The notes: a model not told the origin generated them from the letters alone. Shown: positions 36,493 to 47,857, counted from the stretch's first letter. The stretch: 64,000 nt of DNA from Gammaproteobacteria bacterium (GCA_022599775.1 JAHZLQ010000074.1:1-64000); one strand, 5' to 3'. Made by a program: numbers and translations.

Positions 36493-36587
36493 GCCCAAAG
36501 CGAAAGCAATATCCGAGGTTCAGGTCGGCGACACGCAAACAGCGGCACAGTGCCGTGCGGCGGCGGCGGCCGCCACGAGGAGCGCCT

Positions 36588-37925
36588 ATGACAACGAATC
36601 TCCACCGACTCACTTGCTGTGCCCTGCTGGTTTGCGGAACAGTCTCGGCCAAGGTCGATACCGAACGGGCCGCCGCCCTGGGCAAAAGCCTGACGCCGGT
36701 CGGCGCCCAACGCGCCGGCAACGCGCAAGGCACGATTCCGGCCTGGGACGGCGGCCTGAAACAGTCCCACATGGCGCGTGGCGACAATCCCTACGCGGAC
36801 GAAAAGCCGCTCTACACCATCACCGCGTCCAATCTGGATCAGTACTCGGATTTGCTTTCGGAAGGCCACAAGGCCCTGTTCCGAACCTTCCCCAAGACCT
36901 ACAAGATGAAGGTCTACCCGAGTCACCGCAGCGCCTCGTATCCCGACTGGCTGTATCAAGCAACGATCGGCAACGCGACCAAGGTCGAGCTCACCGACAA
37001 CGGCTACGGCTTCTGCTGCACCGCACGCGGTTTCCCGTTTCCGATCCCGGAGAACGGCACCGAGGTGATGTGGAACCACATCATGCGTTACAACACTCGC
37101 GGCTATCGCGGCTACCTCAACAACGCCATCGTGCAGCCCAATGGCGGCCATGTGGTCGAACGTGACTACCTGGAACTCACCTATGTCTACAACAACCCCG
37201 ACACGAAACTCGAGGAGCTGGACAACCGCAATCTGTATGCGATGACCAAAACCGTCGCGCCGGCGACCAAGGCCGGCGAAGCCGCATTGCTGCACGTGCC
37301 GATCGACCGCATAAAGGACCAGACCGGCCTGTGGATCTACAACAACGGAGTCGGCCGCGTGCGCCGAGTCGGTGAAGTGGGCTACGACAATCCCTTGTTC
37401 GAAGGCCTGATCACCCACGATCAGATCGACATGTTCAACGGACCGCTTGACCGCTACACCATCAAGCTCATCGGCAAGCGCGAAATGCTGGTTCCCTACA
37501 ACAGTTACGCGCTCTACAGTAACGACATCGATTACGACGACCTGATCCAGCCCGGTCATCTCAATCAGGACATTGCCCGCTACGAGCTGCACCGCGTCTG
37601 GGTTATCGAGGCCCAGGTCCGGGACGGTGTCCGCCACCGCTACAAGACGCGCACCTTCTATCTCGACGAGGATTCCTGGCTGGTACTGATGGAGGACATC
37701 TATGACGAACGCGATCAGTTCTGGCGAACCTCGGAAGCTCACGCCGTCACCTTCGCGAACGTGCCTGTGGTGATCAACGGTCTGCAGATCCACTACGACC
37801 TGCAGTCGCGACGCTACGTCATCATGAACATGACCAACGAAGAGCGTGACATGATCGAATATGACTGGAACCAGAGACCGGGGTATTTCACACCGCGCAG
37901 CCTGACGCGGTTCGCCAAGCCTTGA
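36588..37925 (+). CDS. DUF1329 family secreted protein, second copy
   Basis: A 445-residue DUF1329 protein with a signal peptide (cleavage near VSA-KVDTE), then AAALGKSLTPVGAQRAGN, NPYADEKPLYTI, KTYKMKVYPSHR, IKLIGKREMLVPYNSY and YLDEDSWLVLMED. It shares the family pattern with the protein at 17403-18782 but is clearly diverged. ACGAGGAG before ATG 36588 supports the start. No DUF1302, MMPL or YCF48 gene is adjacent; the TetR gene upstream is the only likely partner. Function (lipid or hydrophobic substrate handling in the envelope) is inferred. Confidence 0.88.
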   Translation: MTTNLHRLTCCALLVCGTVSAKVDTERAAALGKSLTPVGAQRAGNAQGTIPAWDGGLKQSHMARGDNPYADEKPLYTITASNLDQYSDLLSEGHKALFRTFPKTYKMKVYPSHRSASYPDWLYQATIGNATKVELTDNGYGFCCTARGFPFPIPENGTEVMWNHIMRYNTRGYRGYLNNAIVQPNGGHVVERDYLELTYVYNNPDTKLEELDNRNLYAMTKTVAPATKAGEAALLHVPIDRIKDQTGLWIYNNGVGRVRRVGEVGYDNPLFEGLITHDQIDMFNGPLDRYTIKLIGKREMLVPYNSYALYSNDIDYDDLIQPGHLNQDIARYELHRVWVIEAQVRDGVRHRYKTRTFYLDEDSWLVLMEDIYDERDQFWRTSEAHAVTFANVPVVINGLQIHYDLQSRRYVIMNMTNEERDMIEYDWNQRPGYFTPRSLTRFAKP

Positions 37926-38022
37926 TCCGCGCGTGGCCCACCGGATTCAGTAGTGATTCAGCGCGGCCGACCTAGATTCCGCTACGCTCGCATACGAGTG
38001 TCCGAATGCGCAGGAGGGAGCA

Positions 38023-38610
38023 ATGAACACACTGATCGGTGCCGCGACGGCGGCAGCCTTGCTGGTGTCGCCGCTGGCGTTTGCCGGCCACTACCATCAT
38101 GACCGTGGTGACTACCCCGCCTACGGGCAGTCCGTCTATGGTCAGGAGCGCTACGGCCACAGCGAATTCGCGGAAGTTGTGGAGTCGCGTCCGGTGTATC
38201 GCGAGATCCGCGTGCCGGTGTCACACGAGCAGTGCTACGACGAACGGGTACCAACGCGTAGCAGCGCTCGTATCGGCGAGACCGGCGGCACCCTGATTGG
38301 CGGCATACTTGGCTACGTGGCCGGCAACCAGATCGGCAAGGGCACCGGGCGCGATGTTGCCCGTGTTGCGGGTGCCGTGACCGGTGCCGCCATCGGCAGC
38401 AGTTACGGCAACCGAGGCGCCTCCGGCTACGGTGACGAATACACCTACCAGACCCGCTGCAGAACCGTGCGCGACTACCGCTACGAAACCGCGCTCGACG
38501 GCTATGACGTAACCTACCGCTACAACGGCCGCATCTTTCAGACCCGCTGGCCGCACGACCCGGGTACACGCATTCCGGTTGATGTGGATGTGCGCCCGGT
38601 CCGCTACTGA
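38023..38610 (+). CDS. Glycine-zipper 2TM outer-membrane-type protein
   Basis: A 195-residue exported protein (signal peptide ending AFA-GHYHH). The middle contains a glycine-zipper membrane domain (ETGGTLIGGILGYVAGNQIGKGTGRDVARVAGAVTGAAIGS) of the Rickettsia 17-kDa antigen/SlyB type. Conserved VPVSHEQCYDERV and YQTRCRTVRDY segments flank it, with two cysteines that could form a disulfide. There is no lipobox, so it is soluble or membrane-inserted through the zipper. AGGAGGGAG before ATG 38023 is strong. It lies upstream of a PhoP/PhoQ-like set. Confidence 0.88.
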   Translation: MNTLIGAATAAALLVSPLAFAGHYHHDRGDYPAYGQSVYGQERYGHSEFAEVVESRPVYREIRVPVSHEQCYDERVPTRSSARIGETGGTLIGGILGYVAGNQIGKGTGRDVARVAGAVTGAAIGSSYGNRGASGYGDEYTYQTRCRTVRDYRYETALDGYDVTYRYNGRIFQTRWPHDPGTRIPVDVDVRPVRY

Positions 38611-38634
38611 TACGGACCGATATTCGGACCGTTC

Positions 38635-38955
38635 ATGACCGAGCGCTACACGATCATCACCGCGCTGCTGATTTCGGCTCTCGCGCCAGTGGCCGTGGCA
38701 CAGGGACCGCGTATCGACGACATCGCGCCCTCGCTCAGCGCCGTCGAATCCATTTCGAAACCGGGACTCGACGCCGCTGCACTGACCCGCGAACCGGGTC
38801 CGACTGCGCCGCCGCGCGCACCGCGCGAGGCGGCGCAGGATGCACAGAAGCAATATGGTGGCCGCGTGCTTTCGGTGCGGCTGATCAAGGACAAGTATCG
38901 GGTGAAGCTGCTCAAGGACGGGGAAGTCCGGGTTGTCCAGGTACCGGCGCGCTGA
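38635..38955 (+). CDS. Small periplasmic PepSY-like protein upstream of the two-component pair
   Basis: A 106-residue protein with a signal peptide (cleavage near AVAQ), a Pro/Ala-rich middle and a C-terminal GGRVLSVRLIKDKYRVKLLKDGEVRVVQV, which looks like one PepSY half-domain. Such small proteins often precede PhoP/PhoQ-type operons in gammaproteobacteria and may modulate the sensor. It lies 43 bases before the response-regulator start on the same strand, so one operon is likely. The direct role is unknown. Confidence 0.75.
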   Translation: MTERYTIITALLISALAPVAVAQGPRIDDIAPSLSAVESISKPGLDAAALTREPGPTAPPRAPREAAQDAQKQYGGRVLSVRLIKDKYRVKLLKDGEVRVVQVPAR

Positions 38956-38997
38956 ATGGCGCCGACAGATTTTCATAACGACCAGAACCAAGAGACC

Positions 38998-39687
38998 ATG
39001 CGAGTACTAATCGTTGAAGACGAACCGGACCTGCGCCGTCAGGTAGCCCGTTATTTCCAGGAAGACGGATTTACCGTCGAGGTCGCCGCAGACGGCGAAC
39101 AGGGCTGCTATCTGGCCGTGGAGTACCCGATCGATCTCGCCGTCATTGACCTCGGCCTGCCGCGCACACCGGGCATCGAGATCATTCGTGAAGCCCGCAA
39201 GGTCGGTCGCGACTATCCGATCCTGATCCTGACGGCACGCGACAACTGGCAGACCAAGGTCGAAGGCCTGGAAGCCGGCGCCGACGACTATCTGGTGAAG
39301 CCCTTCCACAAGGAAGAGCTGATGGCTCGCTCGCGCGCCTTGTTGCGGCGTAGCGGCGGTTGGGCACATTCAGTGCTCGAATCCGGTCCCTTCGCCCTGG
39401 ACACCAAGGCCAAGCAATTGACGTCGGATGGCGACAAGATCGAACTGACGGCCTATGAGTATCGCGTGCTCGAATACCTGTTGCTGCATGCGGGCGACGT
39501 CATCTCCAAGACCGTACTGTCCGAACACCTCTACAGCGATGACGAGGAACGTGACAGCAACGTGATCGAGGTTTTCATTCGACGCCTGCGTACCAAGCTC
39601 GATCCGGAAGATCAGCTGCATCCGATCGAGACCTTGCGTGGACAGGGCTATCGTTGGGTGTTGCCGCGCGCGAATGCTGAAGCCTAA
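38998..39687 (+). CDS. OmpR/PhoP-family response regulator
   Basis: A 229-residue two-domain regulator. The receiver has VEDEPDLRR, the phosphoacceptor in AVIDLGLP, LTARDNW and LVKPFHKEEL. The C-terminal winged helix has ELTAYEYRVLEYLL and VIEVFIRRLRTKL with the recognition helix. The layout is that of PhoP/QseB. ATG 38998 places the receiver at the N-terminus; an upstream ATG 38956 would add 14 unlikely residues. The histidine kinase gene follows after 11 bases. PhoP-type targets often concern envelope charge and Mg2+. Confidence 0.9.
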   Translation: MRVLIVEDEPDLRRQVARYFQEDGFTVEVAADGEQGCYLAVEYPIDLAVIDLGLPRTPGIEIIREARKVGRDYPILILTARDNWQTKVEGLEAGADDYLVKPFHKEELMARSRALLRRSGGWAHSVLESGPFALDTKAKQLTSDGDKIELTAYEYRVLEYLLLHAGDVISKTVLSEHLYSDDEERDSNVIEVFIRRLRTKLDPEDQLHPIETLRGQGYRWVLPRANAEA

Positions 39688-39698
39688 GCGGCTGTCGT

Positions 39699-41024
39699 AT
39701 GCAATCCCTGCGAACGCGACTGCTGCTCGCCGGGGCAATCGTACTCACGGGCTTCATCCTGATCTGTGGCGCGAGTCTCGAACAGGCGTTTCGCGGCGCC
39801 GCGATTGAGGCGCAGCAGGAAAAACTGCGCGGCATGGTGTTCGCGCTGCTTGGCCAGGCCGAGCTGGGAGCCCGTGACAATCTGACGATTGCGGACTTCG
39901 ACCTGCCGGATGCGCGGCTTTCTCAGCCGCAATCCGGCATGTACGCCTGGATACTCGATTCGGACGGCAGCATCAGCTGGCAGTCGCCGAGCGCCTTGTA
40001 TGAACCACCGCCGAGTCTGTCACCCGACATCAGCTCGTTCCGCTTTCAGCGGGACGATGAGGACGGCAGCTTCATCGGCGCCTACGGCCTCAAGTGGATC
40101 GGCCTGGATGCGGAGGCGCGCACATTCACGCTGATCGTGCATGAAAATTCGCTGGGCTACGATCGTCAGCTTTCACAGTTCAGGGCCACTCTGTGGTTGT
40201 GGATGGGCGTGGCGGCGATCGGACTGCTGGTGGTGCTGGTGCTGGTGCTGGACTGGGTCATCACGCCGACACGGCGTCTAGTGACCGAATTGAACAACAT
40301 CGAGCAAGGTCGGCAGGAAACGATCGACAGCGCCTACCCGCGTGAAATCGAGCCCTTGACCGATGCCCTTAACTTGATGCTACGCAACGAACGCGGCCGC
40401 CTCACGCGCTATCGCAACGCCATGGGCGATCTCGCCCACAGCCTGAAGACTCCGCTGGCGGTACTGCACGGCCTGCTCGAGGAAACCGAGGATCCGCTGC
40501 TGCGGTCGCGCCTGCGCGAGCAGATCGACCGCATTCAGCAAATCAGCGAGTACCAGCTCAGTCGCGCCGCCGCCACCGGTCGACGCACGCTGTCGGAACC
40601 CATTCCCCTGCGCCCGATCATCGACAAGACCATCAGCGCGCTCGCCAAGGTCTATCGCCACAAGGGCATCAGATTTGAGGTACAGGCGCCACACACGCTG
40701 CGCCTGCGCGCGGATGATGTGGACCTCTACGAACTGATCGGCAACATCATGGACAACTCGTCCAAATGGTGCGTGCACCAGGTGCTCGTTCAGGCCCTGG
40801 TGCAAGGCCGCGAAATCGAACTGCGCTTCGAGGATGACGGTCCTGGCTTTCCCAAGTCACCGGAGTCTCTGCTGGCCCGGGGTGCACGGGCCGACGAGCG
40901 TGTCCCGGGGCAGGGCCTGGGCCTCAGTGCCGCCGCGGAAATCGTCAGCGCCTACGAAGGCGAGCTACGCCTGGATCGCAGCTCCCTGGGCGGCGCCGCC
41001 GTGATACTGAAACTACCGGTCTGA
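39699..41024 (+). CDS. PhoQ-like sensor histidine kinase
   Basis: A 441-residue sensor kinase with two membrane helices (about residues 7-27 and 168-188) enclosing a ~140-residue periplasmic domain of the PhoQ type. Then come a HAMP-like region, the H-box MGDLAHSLKTPLAVLHGLLEE with the phosphoacceptor histidine, and the ATPase boxes NIMDNSSKW (N), EDDGPGF (G1) and GQGLGLSAA (G2). It pairs with the response regulator 11 bases upstream. Its 3' end overlaps the 3' end of the convergent MerR gene by 12 bases. Confidence 0.9.
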   Translation: MQSLRTRLLLAGAIVLTGFILICGASLEQAFRGAAIEAQQEKLRGMVFALLGQAELGARDNLTIADFDLPDARLSQPQSGMYAWILDSDGSISWQSPSALYEPPPSLSPDISSFRFQRDDEDGSFIGAYGLKWIGLDAEARTFTLIVHENSLGYDRQLSQFRATLWLWMGVAAIGLLVVLVLVLDWVITPTRRLVTELNNIEQGRQETIDSAYPREIEPLTDALNLMLRNERGRLTRYRNAMGDLAHSLKTPLAVLHGLLEETEDPLLRSRLREQIDRIQQISEYQLSRAAATGRRTLSEPIPLRPIIDKTISALAKVYRHKGIRFEVQAPHTLRLRADDVDLYELIGNIMDNSSKWCVHQVLVQALVQGREIELRFEDDGPGFPKSPESLLARGARADERVPGQGLGLSAAAEIVSAYEGELRLDRSSLGGAAVILKLPV

Positions 41025-41915
41025 ACGCCGGCCGCGGCGCGGCGGTTTGGCATCGGTCGCCGTCGTCGTCTCAGGTGGATGCTGCATCTTTTCCAGGATA
41101 TTGCCGAGCCGGTCGCCCAGATGACTGCTGGCCGCGATTTCCATGGCACGTGCGACTTCGGCGTGCACGGCCATTTCCACCAGCGGCCGAAGCCGCCAGA
41201 TCAAATCCCCAAGCTGCGACATATCCTCCGCCGGCAGCATCTCGTCGCCATAGCGCTCAACAATATGGCGCTCGACCAGCAGCACCATTTCCTCGGCTGC
41301 GCGTTCGACATTGGCACGCAACGAGACCACCACTTCCAGCAGGTCATCCATGGGAATGCCGGCCTTGGCCAGCTCCGCGCCAGCCTGCAGCATGCGCGGG
41401 CTCGGCGCCCGAAAGCGCGTGCCATCGACTTTCAGCACACCCAGTTCATCAGCGCGTGCCAACCATCGTGTGCTGAAGCGCGTGCCGAACATGCGCACCA
41501 GATCGACCAGTGAGTAGTGTGCCGGCGCCTCATCGGTCCAAGGACTGGACACGGCCGTTTCGAGGCCCAGCAACTCGGCCAGTCCGTGCCCCTGATCCCA
41601 GGCCTGCAGCATCTCGCCGATGCTGTTGAGCGTGTAGCCGCGCGTCAGCAGCTGTCCGATGATGCGCAGGCGCGACAGGTGCTCCTGTCCGTACACGCCC
41701 TTGCGCCCTCGCCGCTCCGGCGGCGGAATCAGGCCACGGTCCTGATACGCACGCACGTTGCGCACGCTGGTCCTGGCGGTGCGTGCCAGTTCACCGACGC
41801 TGAATTCCACAACAGGCGGCTTCGGCACCGCCGGACCGGCCTTCGCCGGCTTCGCCTCGTCACCTGCGGCGGCGAGCTTCGACGATCGCAAGCGCTTGAA
41901 TCGACTCTGTGTCAT
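41013..41915 (-). CDS. MerR-family transcriptional regulator
   Basis: A 300-residue MerR protein. After a ~45-residue Lys/Ala/Pro-rich lead it has the DNA-binding domain (FSVGELARTARTSVRNVRAYQDRGLIPPPERRGRKGVYGQEHLSRL), then a long helical effector region without an obvious metal site. The length suggests a TipAL- or LiuR-like sensor of a small organic ligand. ATG 41915 is preferred; an earlier ATG at 41954 would run into the intergenic region. It is divergent from a ferritin-like hydrolase gene, with an inverted repeat between them (41990-42003) likely to be its operator. Confidence 0.85.
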   Translation of the reverse strand: MTQSRFKRLRSSKLAAAGDEAKPAKAGPAVPKPPVVEFSVGELARTARTSVRNVRAYQDRGLIPPPERRGRKGVYGQEHLSRLRIIGQLLTRGYTLNSIGEMLQAWDQGHGLAELLGLETAVSSPWTDEAPAHYSLVDLVRMFGTRFSTRWLARADELGVLKVDGTRFRAPSPRMLQAGAELAKAGIPMDDLLEVVVSLRANVERAAEEMVLLVERHIVERYGDEMLPAEDMSQLGDLIWRLRPLVEMAVHAEVARAMEIAASSHLGDRLGNILEKMQHPPETTTATDAKPPRRGRRSDR

Positions 41916-41989
41916 CCGGCAATGATAACCGGCCCGACCTGCCCGGATGCGCACCGCGATCTCCAGGTTGCCGACTCGGAATTACTGTG

Positions 41990-42003
41990 ACATCATTTGA
42001 TGT
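41990..42003. promoter_or_regulatory. Inverted repeat, candidate MerR operator
   Basis: ACATCATTTGATGT (two 6-base arms around TT) is a perfect inverted repeat within the wider TGTGACATCATTTGATGTAA. It lies 27 bases before the hydrolase start and 75 bases before the MerR start. This position and symmetry fit a MerR site over the hydrolase promoter. Confidence 0.55.
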
Positions 42004-42029
42004 AACATTCACATCGCAGGAGTGAGACG

Positions 42030-42866
42030 ATGCTTCCGGAACGTCGCGATCTAACATTCAAGCTGGACCCCGAACGCATCTGCGACTGGCATCCCGCCGG
42101 CCGCCACGTCACCCATTTCATGAATGCGCTCTCGATCTTCTTTCCCGAGGGCGAGCGCTTCTTCATCAACAGCGTGCGCCACTACCGCAACGACATCCGC
42201 GACCCGGAGCTGAAAAAAGCCGTCGTCGCGTTCATCGGCCAGGAAGCGATGCACAGCCGCGAGCACGTCGAATACAACGCGCTGATGACGCAGGCAGGCC
42301 TGCCGGCCGACCAGCTCGACGCATTCGTCGGCCGCCTGCTCAAGCGCATTCGCGACATCACGCCGCCCGCCCACCGCCTGTCGGCGACCATCGCGCTGGA
42401 ACACTTCACCGCGATCATGGCGAACCAGTTGCTCAAGTCACGCGCCCGGATCGCTGGCGACACGCCGGGCTACGCCGATCTCTGGCATTGGCATGCGCTC
42501 GAAGAAACCGAACACAAGGCCGTGGCCTTCGACGTCTACCGTGAAGTGCTCGGTAGCGGCCCGCGCGCCTATGTGCTGCGCGCGTACGGCCTGCTCGCCG
42601 CCAGCGTGATCTTCTGGGGTCTGGTGTTCGGCTTCCACCTGCGTATGATTCGCGCGGACCGCAAGGCCCGTGGCCTGCGCGGCTGGTGGTCCACGGTGCG
42701 TTACCTGTTCCTGCGCGAGGCCGTGCTGATTCGCCTGATTCCGCAGTGGCTGGACTACTTCAAGCCCGGTTTCCATCCGTGGCAGCACGACAACCGCGCC
42801 TATCTCGCGGAAATCGACGACGTGATGGCACGCGCCGCGCCGCCACCGAACGCAGTGGCGGCCTGA
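42030..42866 (+). CDS. Metal-dependent hydrolase of the PF10118 (ferritin-like) family
   Basis: A 278-residue helical protein with two iron-ligand-like motifs spaced as in ferritin-like folds: FIGQEAMHSREHVEYN and LWHWHALEETEHKAVAFDVY, plus ALEHFTAIMANQLL. This is the PF10118 metal-dependent hydrolase family, common in actinobacteria and hydrocarbon-degrading gammaproteobacteria, with no settled reaction. A hydrophobic segment (about 190-210) suggests membrane contact. An AGGAG site before ATG 42030 supports the start. The MerR gene is divergent and probably controls it. Confidence 0.85.
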   Translation: MLPERRDLTFKLDPERICDWHPAGRHVTHFMNALSIFFPEGERFFINSVRHYRNDIRDPELKKAVVAFIGQEAMHSREHVEYNALMTQAGLPADQLDAFVGRLLKRIRDITPPAHRLSATIALEHFTAIMANQLLKSRARIAGDTPGYADLWHWHALEETEHKAVAFDVYREVLGSGPRAYVLRAYGLLAASVIFWGLVFGFHLRMIRADRKARGLRGWWSTVRYLFLREAVLIRLIPQWLDYFKPGFHPWQHDNRAYLAEIDDVMARAAPPPNAVAA

Positions 42867-42881
42867 AGCCGTCACTGCGGC

Positions 42882-44432
42882 TCAGGTTCGTCGCAGATAA
42901 CGCGCGGGGCGCATCCCCATCGCGTACAGCAATGCAAAGTAGGCGACGGCCGCCGCGACGATCGTCGCGGCGAGCCGGCCCGCCCTGACCATGGCCGGCG
43001 CGCTGGTCCAGCCTTCAAGCGAACCAGCCGTCCCGGCCAGCGCCATGGCCATCACCAGGTTGGCAATCCCGACACGCAGCAGGAACACGCGCCATTCCCG
43101 CCGCGGGCACCATACGCGCTCCCGATACAGGGCACGCGCCAGCAGACAGGCATTGATCCAGGCGCTGATCGCGGTTGCCAGGGCGATGCCCGCGTGCGGC
43201 GCCACGAAATCCATGGCCAGCAGGCTCAGCGTGAATCCGGCACTGAGCAGCATTCCGCAGACCAGTGCGATCACGCCGTAGCGGATCGGCGCGCGCGTCT
43301 GCTGTCGCGCATAAAAACCCGGGATCAGTATCTTGACGAACGAGAAGCCCAGAAAGCCCAGCGCGTAGGCCATCAGCGCCCAGGCCGTCTGCCCGACGTC
43401 CGTCACCGTGAATTCGGAATGCTGGAACAGCGTTGAAACGATCGGCCCCGCCAGCACGAACAGCCCCACCGTGGCCGGCAAGCCCAGCAACACCACGGCA
43501 CGCAAGGCCCAATCCAGGGTATCGCTGAATTCTTCGGCCGAGTTCCTTGCATGGTGTCCCGCCAGACTCGGCAGGATCACCGTGGCGATGGCGATGCTGA
43601 AGGTACCGAGCGGAAATTCCATCAGCCGGTCGGCGAACCACAGCCAGCTGACGCTGCCCTGCCCGGGCAGGAACGAGGCAATGATCGAATCCAGCAGCAG
43701 GCTCACCTGCTGTACCGACGCGCCGAACACGATCGGGATCATCAACGTGATGATCCTGCGCACCTGCGGGTCGTGCCAGCCCCAGCGCGGCCTTGGCAAC
43801 AATCCCAGCTTGGCCACGGCCGGCAACTGGAACAGCAACTGCACGATGCCGGCGAAGAACACCGCGATCGCCAACGCCTCGACCGAGGGCGCATACAGCA
43901 GCGCCGCCGCGATCATCACGATGTTCAGCCACACCGGCGTCAGCGCCGGTATCGCGAACTTGCCATAGGCATTGAGGATGCCCGACACCAGGGCCGCGAG
44001 CGACATGAACATCAGGTACGGAAACGTCCAGCGCAGCAGGCGCACGCCCTGCTCGAACTTTTCGGGGTCGTCGGCAAATCCCGGTGCGAAAGCGCCCATC
44101 AACAGCGGTGCCGCAATCACCGCCACTGCCGTGAACAACAGCAGGAATCCCCCCAGCGTGCCGGACACCACGTCGACCAGGGCGCGCACCTCGGCCGGGC
44201 TGCGCGTGTTGCGGGTTTCGGTCAGCACCGGCACGAAGGCCTGCTGGAACGCCCCTTCGGCGAACAGGCGCCGGAACAGATTGGGGATGCGGAACGCGAC
44301 AAAGAACACGTCCATCGCCGCACCGGCGCCGAACAGCGAGGCCTGCAGCACATCGCGAACGAAACCCAGCAGACGGGAGACCAGCGTCATCAGGCTGACG
44401 ACGCCACTGGAACGGAACAGGTTGGAGGACAT
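42882..44432 (-). CDS. murJ: Lipid II flippase MurJ
   Basis: A 516-residue MATE-like protein of the MOP superfamily with about 14 predicted helices. It starts with the conserved SGVVSLMTLVSRLLGFVRDVLQASLFGAGAAMDVFFVAFRIPNLFRRLFAEGAFQQAFVP, the MurJ signature including essential arginines. It moves lipid II to the outer face of the inner membrane. It is divergent from rpsT, an arrangement common in gammaproteobacteria. Confidence 0.95.
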   Translation of the reverse strand: MSSNLFRSSGVVSLMTLVSRLLGFVRDVLQASLFGAGAAMDVFFVAFRIPNLFRRLFAEGAFQQAFVPVLTETRNTRSPAEVRALVDVVSGTLGGFLLLFTAVAVIAAPLLMGAFAPGFADDPEKFEQGVRLLRWTFPYLMFMSLAALVSGILNAYGKFAIPALTPVWLNIVMIAAALLYAPSVEALAIAVFFAGIVQLLFQLPAVAKLGLLPRPRWGWHDPQVRRIITLMIPIVFGASVQQVSLLLDSIIASFLPGQGSVSWLWFADRLMEFPLGTFSIAIATVILPSLAGHHARNSAEEFSDTLDWALRAVVLLGLPATVGLFVLAGPIVSTLFQHSEFTVTDVGQTAWALMAYALGFLGFSFVKILIPGFYARQQTRAPIRYGVIALVCGMLLSAGFTLSLLAMDFVAPHAGIALATAISAWINACLLARALYRERVWCPRREWRVFLLRVGIANLVMAMALAGTAGSLEGWTSAPAMVRAGRLAATIVAAAVAYFALLYAMGMRPARYLRRT

Positions 44433-44472
44433 GAATGATGTGTTGTGAATGAAGCCCGGAGCCGCCTGACAG

Positions 44473-44501
44473 TTGACAAGCGCAAGGGGCGTGAGAATAC
44501 T
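44473..44501 (+). promoter_or_regulatory. Sigma-70 promoter of rpsT
   Basis: TTGACA (44473-44478), a 17-base spacer and AATACT (44496-44501) give a good -35/-10 pair. Transcription would start near 44508, about 58 bases before the TTG start of rpsT. Confidence 0.8.
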
Positions 44502-44565
44502 ACGCGCCCTTCATATTTTGACCGACCGCGGAAATTTCCTGCGGCATCGTTTCAGGAGCTTTACC

Positions 44566-44838
44566 TTGGCCAATTCCCCGCAGGCGAAAAAGCGCGCCCG
44601 CCAGTCCGAAATTCGTCGCGGCCGCAACACCGCACAGCGCTCCATGCTGCGCTCGACGATCAAGCGTGTCGTCAATGCAATCGCCGCCAATGACAAGGCC
44701 GCCGCCGAAACCGCCTACAAGGACATGGTGCCGGTGCTGGATCGTCACTCGAATCGTGGACTGATTCACAAGAACAAGGCCGCTCGTCACAAGAGCCGCC
44801 TGACGCAGCGCATCCAGGCGATCTCTGTCTCAGCCTGA
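44566..44838 (+). CDS. rpsT: 30S ribosomal protein S20
   Basis: A 90-residue basic protein matching S20: [30 protein letters not shown] and the C-terminal [18 protein letters not shown]. The start is TTG 44566 with AGGAG eight bases upstream. A UUG start for rpsT is also known in E. coli, where it serves autoregulation. A sigma-70 promoter lies at 44473-44501 and an intrinsic terminator at 44863-44888, so it is monocistronic. Confidence 0.96.
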   Translation: MANSPQAKKRARQSEIRRGRNTAQRSMLRSTIKRVVNAIAANDKAAAETAYKDMVPVLDRHSNRGLIHKNKAARHKSRLTQRIQAISVSA

Positions 44839-44862
44839 GTCTCATCGCGCCGTCGCATCAGA

Positions 44863-44888
44863 AACGCGGGCCAAGGCCCGCGTTTTTT
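44863..44888 (+). terminator. Intrinsic terminator of rpsT
   Basis: AACGCGGGCC (44863-44872) pairs with GGCCCGCGTT (44875-44884), followed by a T-tract to 44888. It lies 25 bases after the rpsT stop. It may also serve proB, which converges from the other strand and ends at 44924. Confidence 0.9.
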
Positions 44889-44923
44889 GTGCGCCGAACT
44901 TGATGTGACGCCCGTCGGGCGTT

Positions 44924-47114
<2,191 letters not shown>

Positions 47115-47130
47115 TCAGGCGTCCGGACAC

Positions 47131-47160
47131 AAAAAAGGCCCCGCGAACGAGGCCCTTTCT
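47131..47160 (-). terminator. Intrinsic terminator after rpmA
   Basis: On the minus strand the sequence folds as a stem capped by a TTCG tetraloop, with one G-U pair in the CTCG/CGGG part, and ends in a run of T (A-run at 47131-47136 on the plus strand). It lies between rpmA and obgE. Confidence 0.8.
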
Positions 47161-47177
47161 GCGAGTGCCGGAACGCC

Positions 47178-47429
47178 TCAGGCTGCAACGATGTTGACCA
47201 CCGTCCGACCCTTACGCGGCTTGAACTCGACCTTGCCGTCCGCCTTGGCGAACAGCGTGTAGTCGCGGCCCATGCCACAGTTCACGCCCGGGTGCAGTTC
47301 ACTGCCGCGCTGACGCACGATGATGTTGCCCGCGATGACGCTCTCGCCACCGAAATGCTTCACGCCGAGGCGCTTGGATTTCGAATCGCGACCGTTCTTG
47401 GAACTACCGCCTGCCTTTTTATGTGCCAT
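47178..47429 (-). CDS. rpmA: 50S ribosomal protein L27
   Basis: An 83-residue protein beginning [24 protein letters not shown], the conserved L27 N-terminus that reaches the peptidyl-transferase centre, and containing GNIIVRQRG and [16 protein letters not shown]. There is no N-terminal propeptide. It follows rplU by 30 bases on the minus strand, the usual rplU-rpmA pair, and is followed by a terminator and obgE. Confidence 0.97.
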   Translation of the reverse strand: MAHKKAGGSSKNGRDSKSKRLGVKHFGGESVIAGNIIVRQRGSELHPGVNCGMGRDYTLFAKADGKVEFKPRKGRTVVNIVAA

Positions 47430-47459
47430 TGCTGATTCCTCTTAAAGCCGTGCGACGCC

Positions 47460-47774
47460 TCAGGCGCCGACGATCTCCGTGATCTTCACTTCGGTGAAGT
47501 GCTGACGGTGACCCTGTTCCCTGTGATAGTGCTTGCGGCGGCGGTGCTTGACGATGCGCACCTTGTCGCCACGGCCATGGGACAGAACCTCGGCCCTGAC
47601 CGCCGCGTCCGCCACATGCGGAGCGCCGACCTTGGCGGATTCACCTTCACCCACCATGAGCACTTCGTCGAAGGAAATCGTGCTGCCCACCTCGGCGGTC
47701 AACAGTTCCACACGAAGTTTCTCGCCAGAGGCGACCTTATACTGTTTGCCACCGGTCTTGATCACGGCGTACAT
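47460..47774 (-). CDS. rplU: 50S ribosomal protein L21
   Basis: A 104-residue protein with the L21 pattern [23 protein letters not shown] at the start and [23 protein letters not shown] near the C-terminus. It binds 23S rRNA with L20. It is first in the operon rplU-rpmA(-obgE-proB), driven by a clear sigma-70 promoter at 47829-47857 on the minus strand. Confidence 0.97.
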   Translation of the reverse strand: MYAVIKTGGKQYKVASGEKLRVELLTAEVGSTISFDEVLMVGEGESAKVGAPHVADAAVRAEVLSHGRGDKVRIVKHRRRKHYHREQGHRQHFTEVKITEIVGA

Positions 47775-47828
47775 CGCACACTCCAGAACGTCTAAATCGA
47801 ATCGGGCCGGTGGCCCGGAAGGGCGCGA

Positions 47829-47857
47829 ATTCTATAGTCTTGCCGGCACCCGGTCAA
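47829..47857 (-). promoter_or_regulatory. Sigma-70 promoter of rplU-rpmA
   Basis: On the minus strand TTGACC (47857-47852) and TAGAAT (47834-47829) are separated by 17 bases. The start would be near 47822, about 48 bases before the rplU ATG. Confidence 0.8.
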
